This document shows, in pieces, positions 12,697-24,013 of a stretch of 64,000 bases of DNA (position 1 is its first letter; each line of letters begins with the position of its first letter). This DNA is from Centroberyx gerrardi (lineage: Eukaryota > Chordata > Actinopteri > Beryciformes > Berycidae), in NCBI RefSeq assembly GCF_048128805.1, contig NC_136008.1:12690572-12754571 (forward strand). The letters are read 5' to 3'. The position numbers were made by a program, and so were the translations under genes. The notes under the pieces were generated by a model. That model made no database searches, was not told the DNA's origin, and saw only the letters and a program-made list of their open reading frames with translations.

Positions 12697-15600
12697 TCAC
12701 CGAAGAGTTACTGTACACAAGATCTCATAAAAACCATCTTTCTTGAACGTACCCATGGCACACAGGTGTAAGGTGTTTACCGGCAAGCGGCCAAAATTTA
12801 AACCCTTACCCAGCTTCAAGTCCCCCACCCCCCCAAAAGGCCTCTCTGCCTCCTTGCTGTCTACCATGGCCAGTGTGAGGTGGTAACGTGGGTTGAAGGA
12901 GTGCCTGTGGAGCCAGCCCTCCTTCCTGTAGGCCTCCTGTAGGCCGCTGTTGAGCTGCTGCAGGTGGAGCTGCGGCTGCGGACTCACGTACAGCACCCTC
13001 CCATTGAAGTGTTTCAGCTTCAGGGGGAAGGTCACAGCCACCGGGGGGTTGCGATCCAGACGGGCGAAGCGTCGGAGGATCTCCCCGGCGGCGGCCACCT
13101 CAGCCGGGCCAGGCAGCTTCAGGAGGCACAGGGTGACATGGAGGCTGGAGGAGGGCATCATGTGAGGGGCAGAGGAGGGGAGGAGGGAGATGAGCTCCTC
13201 CTGCAGCTGCTGGAAACAGGAGAGGACGGCGGGAGTGTTGGCCCTGAAGGTGATGAAGTGGGTGGGTTGTCGTTTAGGGGGCCGATCGCCAGGCTTCTCT
13301 TCTCTCTGCTCCAGAGGCGCTGATGAGCACTGGGCAATGCGAAGTGCTACAAGATGACTCTGTGTATAATAGAGGTGCATAAAGAGCATCACTATGCTGA
13401 ACTTGAACAGCAATAGCTGAACAAGGATATTAGAAAAAAATGATTTCAGGGTGATTTCAGGGCTGCACCCACCTCAGCTTCCTCGTTGCCTTCCCAACTT
13501 TCCTTCCATTCATCCAAAGCCTCTTCCTGACCCTCCGCTTCCCCTGTCTCGCCCTCTCCTTGGGATAAGGAGATTTGGTCTGTTGAGGTACAAAGTCTAA
13601 AATCAAAAGAGGAGATTGAAATTATTCAAGAGGCAGGCCACTATTTTGTAAAGTTGCTCACCAAGTTTCAGCCTTCGTACTTAAAACCAAGTCACCCTTC
13701 TCTACATGGATATTCTAAATGTCAAAGGTCATGTCTTAAGTTAACAATTCCTATCAAACTGAGCATAGAATATGCAGATATTAAAAAATACTTTCAGATT
13801 GTTTAAAAAAAATGCTTAAAATGCATTAGTAACACATGCGCATGGTCTAGACACAAGTGCTCATCTAGTTTCAGTCAAACTTTAAAGATATTAAAAGATC
13901 ACACCCATGTGCATCTTCCTCCAGGACTGGCTTAGATCCTCCTCGTGCTTCCTGTTCTTCCTGAGGATTGCTTCCTGAACGCTTCAGAGCCGATTGTGTT
14001 GACTCAGGAATGTGAATATTCATCTCATTCTCCCTCTCTTCCTCCAGATGTGTGCTCTCAGTATGGGAACACTCCTCTGTTTCGCTCTCTACCTGCCCAC
14101 TGACAGCAGGTAGCTGGTCTTCTGTCGTTTGAAAGGGGTCTTGTTTTAAAGTTAGTGTCTCTTGTTGCTCTGCATCTCCTGTGCTTATTTCTGTAAAAAC
14201 ACATGCAAATGTCAGGGCAAATTCTGTAGTGTGTGCAGGCTTTTGTTCTAAACTTGTGTGTATGCAAGTATATGTGTGTGTGTGTATATAAGGTGGGGTG
14301 GCAGGAATAAGTCCTCTCTCACCCTCTACTTCCTCTTCCCCTCCAAAGGGGGGAGCCAGAGATTGACCAGTAGAGCCAAACACCCTGTCAGTCCTGCCGT
14401 TGCGGTCCCAGACGCGGTGCCCTCTGTAGATGAAGTACTGGATCCTGTGTCTGGGCAGGGCCAGCTCCGTAGTGTAGTCACAGTCGCATGGGTTGGTGTC
14501 CCAGTTGAACTCAGAGAAGGGGCGCTCCAGCACCCCGAGGAAGCGGTCCACGTACCCCACTATGAATTCTGACGCCTCCACCGACGGATCCCACAGGATC
14601 CTAGAGATGACATCGTCCGCTGTGCGCATGCGAGGCTTTTTGTTCAACTCTGGGGGGAGAGAAAGATATAGAGAGGGATAGAAAGAGATCAAGAAAGAAA
14701 GAAAGGGAGTGAGAGAAACAACAAGAGCTTTCACTAGCCTCTTAGGAGTATGTTATCATCATCAGACGACTTAGGAAACAAGTTGAATGTAGAGTTTTAC
14801 CTTTTCCCTCAGTGTCTTTTGGTTTTGTTGCTTTGTTCACTTTGCCTTTCTTCTTCTTGTGTTTTTCCACCGTTTCTTCATCCTTCCTGTCATCTTGGTC
14901 AGGAAACACAGCACCTGGATCATCTAATGATGGGTTGCTAAGAGAGGAGATAAAAAGGAGATGAAACAGGGCAGAATACAGAGGGGAGACATGAGACAAG
15001 TAAAAAGATATTTCCAATTCCATTTGAACCATTCATGTCTATGTGGGGTATCTGATCTGTTTCTTCTTTGCAGCACTGCATGATTAGCACTGGCCAGACT
15101 GTATGAACCTCAGTCTGCTCTGCCATGTGAGCATCAGTTAAAAATATAGACAAGATATTCCTCATTGTGTTAAGAAAGACTGGAGATTTCTCTGTCACCA
15201 GGTGGAGCCTTGCAATCAGGGGAGGGACTTAACATTCTGACTGCCATCTGCTTGATGCTGGCAGCTGTGCTACATGTAATGTCTTAGTTGTTAAAAAAAA
15301 AAAGTACATGTTTAGAATTTAATTAAGTAATCAAATGTCTCCCGCTATCCCGCTGGTGAGGTTGCTGATCAGACTGAGGGGAACAGACCTGTGAGACAGA
15401 CGACATCTGTGGCCAAAACGGCACTTTCCCATCAGGAAAAACTGGCACACACCGACTCCCTCCTCCTCCTGTTCTGCTGACTCTGTCAATGAGAGAGGGA
15501 CAGGAAGAATGGAGCGGGAGAGAGTGAGAGTTAAGGAAGGACGGGCAGGCCTTTAATGTAAGTGAGCAGCCAATCAGTATGGATTCTACATCTAAAGTAC

Positions 15601-18600
15601 CTCAACAAAATAACACAGCCATGGTAAAATACTAATTTAAACTATATTTTTGGCCAAAGTAGTCCACTATGACCTTGACAGCCTAGCCTTTCTGTAGCTC
15701 CCAGTTATAAACATGTCCATCGACTTACAAATGTTTACATTTTATTTTATTTAACCTTTATTTAACCAGGAAGCCCACTTGAGATTCAGAATCTCTTTTT
15801 GCGAGGGAGACCTGGCCAAGATAGCAGCAAATAAGGAGTAGTATTAGAAGCAATTAAACATTATAAAAACAATAAAACAGTGATTTAAAACACATAACAC
15901 ATCTGACCCAGCAGAGAGACAGTCACAGAGATAAGGGACAGTGAGGAAACAACCTATAAAAAGCAAAAACCCAAAAGTCCAATTGACTTTGATACCATAT
16001 CTCTCACAAAGGCCTTAAACTCGCTCATTGGGATGAGAGTCTTCATTTTTAGATCATTTTTCAACCTGTTCCAAGTAGTAGGGGCCAAAACCATAAAGGA
16101 TTTCTTGCCCATCTCAGTGCAGGCCAACATGGTCACTCTACAGGTGCCAAAACTCCCAAATGTTGATTAAGTTCATATATCAAATTTGGGTTTAATATGT
16201 TTAGTGATTGATCTGAGCCTAAAAACACATTCATTTTAGGATGCCTACGCCGTAATTATGCTCCGATCTGGGGCCTGGTGCTAGCTACAGAGTGCAGGAG
16301 TCACGCAGAATAACATCATTCCACAAGATCATGATGGCCTCCAAATAGCAAGACCCTACAGCCTGACCCCATCCAGACTGAGCTGAGGACATAAGATACA
16401 TGGAGAGTGGAGCTGCTGAACCTGGAAGCCAGACTGAGAGAGAGCCAGGCAGAAGAGCTGAAGAGAAGACAGGAGAAACAGGTATAAAGGAAAGCGCTAT
16501 AAAGACTAAGATGTCCCACTAGTCTACAGGTAAGTTTCACCAACATTGGAAAGGCCCTAGATTCTGCTTAGCCTACAAGTAGCCTATGTTGACTGAGCTA
16601 GCTTGCTGGGCAAATAAAAATATGCTCTCCCTGTTATTTCTTTTTCCTTTTCCATGAGTCTTGCGAGTCTTCATGAGTGAGAGGTGTATACTACATCAGG
16701 TACTATGCCAGTGATGTCTCTGCTCCCAGAGATATGAGTGTTTACATCAAGAACGCCAAGAGGATAACGCTCAATTACACTCACAGTCAAAATCATAGAT
16801 AGGCGGTAACTTTGCGTAGGCTACAACACTGGTACATTTTAGTCTATAAGATTATTTCAGGCAAATTACCTATTTACTTAAGCCAGAAGTTTTCATTTTT
16901 GCAAAGCAGTCATAATCTTAGGTCGCACAAATGGCTTCAGTTTAAAGTGCCTTCTAGCATGATTTTAAACTTAGAATAATGGAAGTGGTCACTGTTAGCT
17001 GCAGTTGCTTCAACTAACAAACACATGACTAAATATTGCTGCCTTGTTTTTGTTTATGCACTGTATTATGTAATGTATTCTTGTCGTACCTATTGTTGCT
17101 GTTGTGATTTGATGTTGTTGTCCTGTTATGTGTTTGATGCTGCTATTTGACCCTGTCTTGGCTAGGTCTCACTTGTAAAAGAGGTTTTAATCTCAATGTG
17201 ACTTCCTAGTTAAATAAAGGTTATATATAAATGCTTTTACTCTAGAGCTAGAGGCAGGGGATGTGTGTTCCTTATGTGGCAGAAGCCTGATGCTACACTT
17301 CAAATCATAAATAATATTATTATATTAATCCCGAGGAGGGGATTGGTGGAGTAACAAAGATGTGTATAATACTATTTATACACTATCTATTCACTGTGCA
17401 ATACACTTACAGAAAGTACCACTCATGTAACAGGTGGCGATGACTCACTGACCTTATGGTATTCAAATGTCAGCCAAACAGTTACTATGCAGTTGCCTGC
17501 TCACTCAATCACATACCAGCACACACTGTAACACTATTTCCAGATAGGAGAACTGAATGTGACTCACGGTCCTAATCCTTTAATTATCAACTGTCAAATC
17601 ATCCTTCCCCACCAAGATGGCACTGACTGGCACTGACAGTCCAGAGCAGAAGCAGGTACAAGGCTACATGAGGCTCAGATGACCGGCCTCTCAGCGGCCT
17701 TTCAACTGGTGCCAGAGACATGAGATCTCAGTACGAGAGGGTAGAAATAATTGGGTAGAAATAATTATGCAAAGCCTAGCCCTTACATAGTTCAAGTCTA
17801 TGTCTTCTATTTACTTCTTGGAAATTGTATCTGGCTTTAAACCAAATTAAACTAGAGGGAGTAGAAACATAGACAGTTACAGACAGGAATCTACTCCTGA
17901 TATAGCACCTGGAGGTCAGAGTCAACACTTAGTCCTCTTGACTCACTTCCTGGCTAATACCGGTCTCCTGAAACATTTCCAGTGGGAGCCGCTTGACATG
18001 TGAAAACGATGGCTTGCTACACAGTGGCCACAGCTCACTCATGTAATTCCCCCTTTAATAATAGGGGCGACAGACTGTAGATTCTGAACCACAGGACTCC
18101 TGATAACAGAAATCATCCCAGAACATTCCCAGAACACAAATTAGTCAGAGTAACAAAGAACTCTGCCACAGACTTAGGAATGTCATTACAGAGTCTGGGT
18201 TCATTGCTGAGAAAACACTGATCCATTCCACTGAACTTTTTCTTGTTTTGCCGTCTTTAAAAGGGCCAGATGGGTGGAGCTTGTCACATGTACTGATATA
18301 TAGCACCAGGCCGAATTAATACAATCAGATAACGTTGTCTGAAAGCTACCAGATATCTGTTCTGTGAATGACCCAAAAACAGAACTGTGCGAAAAGGCAA
18401 ACCCCACCCACCTGGCACTTCAGCGTCACTAAAACAAACTTTGAAAAGTATTTTAAATAATTTTTTGATCTGATCTCAATATGCTGAAATACTGTCTATA
18501 TGCCACATTCTCTACACTATGTGCCTCATTATATGGACTCAATTTATATAATGTCTCTTAAGAAGTCAATAGCCTTTGAAGATGCATTTCATAGACAGCA

Positions 18601-18772
18601 GGTTAGTGTAAAACTGTGAAGGGGTTTTACCTGAGGTGTCTTTGCCATTGTTATCCCCAGCTGGGACCTCTGTCTCTGGACTGGGTGTGTCTGTCAGACC
18701 GCTGGACCTCAGGTTCCCCTCTCTCTGGTTTTCTGGTGAATCTAAAGGCACTGCTGACCCATCTGAAGCCAT
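12697..18772 (-). CDS. leng9: LENG9-like protein: CCCH zinc finger, MJ1316 domain and 2H phosphoesterase
   Basis: This is a predicted RNA-end-processing or RNA-binding protein of 580 residues (human LENG9 is about 500). Exons on the minus strand: 18772-18631, 15482-15389, 14937-14801, 14649-14323, 14190-13905, 13596-13473 and 13329-12697. Phases join exactly through all seven. The start ATGGCTTCAGATGG at 18772 has a good context. Residues 60-78 form a CCCH finger (C60-X7-C68-X5-C74-X3-H78). Residues about 126-235 (PRMRTADDVISRILWD ... HRIQYFIYRGHRVWDR) match the MJ1316 RNA cyclic group end recognition domain (DUF504). The last exon holds an AKAP7/LigT-like 2H fold with both catalytic motifs, H434-V-T436 and H520-L-T522. 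The linkers are acidic and weakly conserved. The donor after exon 2 (AG|GTCTGT) is weak. The biochemical role is inferred from the domains. Confidence 0.88.
15740..16145 (-). mobile_element. 3' fragment of a LINE, minus orientation
   Basis: The minus strand encodes a degraded reverse-transcriptase C-terminus (TEMGKKSFMVLAPTTWNRLKN) of the type found at the end of fish LINE ORF2. It runs into a 3' tail reading CCTGGTTAAATAAAGGTTAAATAAA on the minus strand. The fragment sits in leng9 intron 1, in the same orientation as the gene. Confidence 0.7.
17035..17238 (+). mobile_element. 3' tail of the same LINE family, plus orientation
   Basis: GGTCTCACTTGTAAAAGAGG ... AATCTCAATGTGACTTCCTAGTTAAATAAAGG is the same tail as at 15744-15820, in the opposite orientation. 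Over roughly 75 bases the two copies match at about four positions in five by eye. Only the 3' end is present. It lies in leng9 intron 1. Confidence 0.65.
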
Positions 18773-19630
18773 GGTCAGTCTGTGGGTCAACAGATGATGT
18801 TTTTTCAACAGTCTTATGTCACTGCGGTATCTGCTGCTATACCTTCACCTTTGTTTGATTCATCTGAATGAGACACTTAAACTTGAAACTCACAAAACTG
18901 GAAAATTGTACTGTGACGCTGATGTCTGTTGTATTATTGCGGAAGTGGTGACTAGCGTAGCGAAACAAATCCCAAAAATAAAAAGCTCAAAATCTGACGA
19001 CTCAAAGCCAACTTTATTGACATATGAAGCTCATATATTTACAACATAAACATCTATGTAAATATCATAAGCAAAAGCGTTTTAATAGTACCCGGAAAAG
19101 CAAACTGACAGTTCTGACTTACTCGCACTTTGACCTGGGTTTGTTTGCTCGGAAGGAATTATGGGTAATGTAGTGTTCTCTTTTTTTTTATCGCCGAAAA
19201 TGTAAATGGGAAAACAATATCAAACGTAATATACACAATTAATTAGTTATCAGTGATTATACGACTGCTTTCTCGATTCGATGAACAAAAAAAATTTCAA
19301 ACCAAGCGGTAAAATGAAGAAAAGTAACGTAAAGTAAACGCTATGCGTCATTTGTGCTCGAGCGCGTGACTGTGCGTCACATGATCTGTTGTTGAGCCAG
19401 CAGCTACAGAGAATACACAAGAGAAGTGTACAAAACCTAAAGCTGAAACTCAGAGAATCAAGCATGGGGTTTTGAAAAACGACCAAAATTAAGATTTGTA
19501 GAGTTTATTTATCGTCCTTGTTCCAATATACTGTTATTTACATAATGGCCTTTGGACACTGCGACCAATGAATGTCTTTTGGTGAAGTATTGAGCACCAG
19601 TCAGTTGGTGAATTGGGTTCTGCGCTGAAG
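18773..19630. promoter_or_regulatory. Divergent leng9/flcn promoter region
   Basis: The leng9 start codon (18772, minus) and the flcn 5' untranslated exon (ending at 19630, donor GAAG|GTAAGG) face away from each other. The stretch holds several promoter-type motifs: an ETS site GCGGAAGTGG (18939-18948), a ZNF143/THAP11-like element (19159-19174, read on the minus strand as ACTACATTACCCATAAT) and an MiT/TFE M-box-like site GTCACATGAT (19376-19385). Transcription start sites cannot be fixed from sequence alone. Confidence 0.6.
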
Positions 19631-19817
19631 GTAAGGGTATTTGATATAAGCTGTAATGACCGTGTCTTAGCCTAAGCATTAGTTCAACAACCTATTAATG
19701 TCATAGTTATTGACCAGCAGAAACTTACTGACAAATGTTATGGACTACTTGTTATGTTCACATCCAACTCACACACAGCACAATAAACATCTCTCAACAT
19801 CCCTCTCTCCCTCTCAG

Positions 19818-22800
19818 ATGAATGCTCTGGTTGCTCTCTGTCACTTCTGTGAGCTCCATGGCCCTCGAACATTGTTCTGCACCGAGGCGCTGCACCCTCC
19901 ATCCCCCTCTCCTCCCCAGGCAGGCGCCCCGGTGCCTGGGGACAGGGACCGAGATGGGGATCGGGAGGGTGAGGGGCTGACCATGAGGGCCAACAGCTCG
20001 GCCACTCAGAGAGGAGAAATGTGTGAGGTGAGTGGAGAGACGGGACAAGGACAGGGTGTCGAATCAAATGTCAACTGACCCAGAGAGCCTACAAATACTT
20101 TGTTTCCATCTTACCTGTCCATGGTGCAACTATCTCTTTCTTTCTTTCTCTTAATAACACTCAAGCTACAACTTTTTTGGTCTACAAGTGAGTCCATTGT
20201 CCTGTCATTTATCCCTTTTCTTCGCCCTGTAGGGTTGTCGGTCTCTACCTGCATCTCACCCAGGCTTTGTGAGCATTGATGATGAGACAGGTATCCGCTT
20301 CCTGAGCCACCAGCATCCCAGACAGTCACAGCTTTTCAGTGTGGTACGCCAGGCCTGCGTACGCAGCCTCAGCTGTGAGGTAAACAGCGACGTACGTCTG
20401 TGTGTTTGTGTTTGTGAGTCACACCTCTTCTTGGCAACTTCAGCTGGATCATGCACCAAATTAACGTACCCCATTTTTTATCCCTCTTTCTCTTCATATG
20501 CCCCCTCCTATTCTCTCGCTCTTTCGTTTTTCTTCAGGTATGTCCCGGTCGTGAGGGTCCCATCTTCTTCGGAGATGAACAACACGGTTTTGTGTTCTCG
20601 CACACCTTCTTTATCAAAGACAGCCTGGCCAGGGGCTTCCAGCGTTGGTACAGTGTTGTCATGGTGGCCATGGACAGGATCTACCTCATCAACTCCTGGC
20701 CTTTCCTGCTGCGCCACCTTAGACTTACTATACAGAGCCTGCAAAGCACCGCCCTCAAGGTAGGGACATACACATGGACACATATTGATTTTTGATTTAA
20801 TTTTATTATAGTGTCATACACCATACTGGTGCCCAGCCCACATAGGCTTACAAGACACTGTAAATGAAACAGAGCTATCAAACAAAAGTACAGTTATCAA
20901 AACATAGAGTACATTATCCATCTACAATTCACTTTCAGATTACATTACAGGCACAGAAGTTTGGTATCATAGTATCCAATATGTCATTCAGGATTCAAAA
21001 TAAATAAGGATTCCTTCCTTCTTTCCCACGCCTTAGAGATATATTGGGCAGTGTCAAAGTCATAGTTCCTAAACAGGTATTCTAGTCTTTGACTGTCTTC
21101 CATCAGAAATAAATCCCAATGAATTAGCTTATCACACAACTCAATTCTCAAATCATTATATAGAGGGCAATAAAACATAAAGTGAATTTCATTTTCAATC
21201 TCATTTAAACCACAGAGTGAACACAGTCGTTCATCCGCTGGAGTATTACTGTATCGTCCAGTTTCAATAGCGAGAGGTAATGTGCCTAATCTTAACTGTG
21301 CACATAATGATCTTTTTACCTTTCGTTAGATTGTGAGTAACATATGGTTCAGGTGCAAACTGGTGCTTAATGAGACTGTATGTCTTAAGTTTAGGCTTTG
21401 TCCAAACATCTTCGGCCCAACTATCCTTATATTTTGAAAACAATTCACACAATTCACACATATAAGCCTTCATTCATATTTCTCAGATAGAATGGTGAAG
21501 GCCTATTCAATTCATTGTATTCCCATGATGTTACATGCATTTCCTATCAATATTGTACTTTACCATATACCCAGCTCATTGGCTGTGGCTGTCATTTGAT
21601 TATAATCACCTGTTAGTTTATTACAATCACTTGTTATTTTCCTACCAAGGCTGTGTGGTGATGTAACAGAATACTATGAATAGGAACTCATTTGTTAGTG
21701 TTAGGGAACTTAATTGCTGCTTAATTACAACTATTCAAAATGCTGCAGCTCACTCTTACTAGAACCAAGAAAAGAAAACGCATTACTCCTATATTATCCT
21801 CTCTGCATTGGCTACCTGTGAGCTTTAGGATTGATTTTAAGGCTCATATGGGTCTGGCCCCCACTTATGTCTCTGATCTTTTAACCCCCTATGAGCCAGT
21901 GTACAGCCTGACATCCTCGGACCAGGCCGTCTTTGTTATTCCAGTCTAGGCTGAAAACAGAGTGATCGGGCCTCTGAGGCTTTGGTAGAGCTTACCTGAG
22001 GAGCTCAGGCTAGCCTCTTCATTAGCCTCTTTTATATCACTTCTTAACATTTTGGAGATTTTGTAAAGTTTTATTTATGTAAAATTTGTATTCATTAATT
22101 TATTGATGCTCCAAATTGTTTTATCTCCTCCTGTGTTTTTTCTTCTTCTTTCCTTTTATTCTCTTATTCCTCTGTTATTTCATTCCTTTGCTGTTGTTTG
22201 ATCTGTAAAGCAGCTTTGTAAACAGCTAAGCGCTATAAAAATAAAGACCATAATGTCAGAATGTCCCAGACTGATTTTTCCTGGCACCTGCCACAGGTGT
22301 TTGACAGCGAGCAAGGAGTCTGTCCCCAGCGAGCGGTGAGGATGAACAGTGTTTTCTCACCTGCAGTCTTCCCCCACCAGAGGAGCGGCAACGCGGCCCG
22401 CTCACTAACCTCCCTCACGCAGCACCCCAACCTCTGGGCCAGCCTGCACTCCTCCTTCAGCTGGTGAGTTGCCCATACTGGCAAAGGCTGGTATACTGTC
22501 AGTTTCGCTATTGCATCCAATCTCTCGGTTTTTCCCCCTACGACTGAGATTTAATCACAAACCTTGACATCCTGTTTGTTTTCCCGTCCTGTCTTGTCCA
22601 GGCTGCTGAAGGCCTGTGGGAGTCGGCTGACAGAGAAGTTGCTGGAAGGAGCCCCGACCGAGGACACACTGGTGCTCATAGAGAGACAGACAGGTAGACA
22701 TTCAAGTGACAGACACGTCTTTCTTAATCACACAGGATGACTGTTTGTTTTTTTTACTTGACTGTAGTCCACACAGACTTATATATTTACCCGTCTAACC

Positions 22801-23981
22801 ATCTGTTCATCCCTGTAAGTGGATAAAAGTTGGAGACCTAGAATTGTCCAATAACATTGATATTACCAGAAAGAATATAATTTGGTTTGGGCAAAGGTCC
22901 AGTGTCTCTTGCTTTCCAGGCAAAGGTTTGGCTCCCTGAAGACAATGATATAAACGGATTTCATGTGCTTGCACAATGTACTGGAGTTGAAGCACCAGTC
23001 TGCTATGTTTACCGTGAAAGTCTGATTCACTGGGTCAGACCAGGAGGAGAGGCGATGGGGAAAGAACGATGTGATTCACTTAACCATTGTGCTCAAATAC
23101 AACATGTGACTTCTTGGCTTTCCGGAAAATGTTTACATCAGTTTCAGTCAAGTGTTTCTGTTAGTTGAATGGCTCTTAGGTTTTGGAACTTAGACCTTGT
23201 TCCGTTTTATTAGTCCTGGGCCCTTTGTGGGGTTTTTTTGGTAAGCTGAATGAGAATTGTTTCATGTTATAGATTACCCAAAGTGAAAGGAAACCATTAC
23301 AGAGATTATAATGATTGTTCATTCATACCAAGCTGTAATGAAATGACATAGAAATTAATTGGCAACCACTTTATCCTGTATAATATGAATACTAACAGGT
23401 ATACAGTACTGTGCAAAAGTTTTAGGCACCCTAGATTTTTTATATACATTTTGTCTTGAATGTTTATTTATTTGTTTTCTGCATTAGTGTGTCAGTAGAC
23501 TGCTCTTTATAGTACAATTCTTTGATATTTACAAACTCTTCATTTCGTTATTTTTTGAAAGCATCTTTGCTTTACAGATTTTTTTTTACATGTGCCTAAG
23601 ACTTTTACACAGTACCGTACATATAGGTGTGTAAAACAATCCTCCATGCGATTTACGCTATGCGTAACAAGATGTAGTTCAGTGGCATGACCACCAAAAC
23701 TGAAGTCTGAACAGTCAGTCACTCCAGCCTGAATCCAAAATCACAGGCCCAAAGTAGCAGGACTTGACTACACAACAATGCCTCTCTTGTGCGTGTAAAC
23801 TGGGCTTTGAAAGGATGCAAATGCCACAGAAGTCAAGTTACCTTTTCTAATCAGTTTTGGGTCCTGAGAAATTGTAACTGAGCTGGATCACTTTAACCAT
23901 TTATTGAAGGCAAAATTTTGACTTTCTATAGCACCCTATTATATTATTTATTATTATTAGTAGAAGTAGAAGTAGTCATCT

Positions 23982-24013
<32 letters not shown>

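Noticed and set aside
18773-18808. Upstream start for leng9 at 18808
   Set aside because: The codon there is TTG, not ATG. The ATG at 18772 has a good context and family-like sequence after it.
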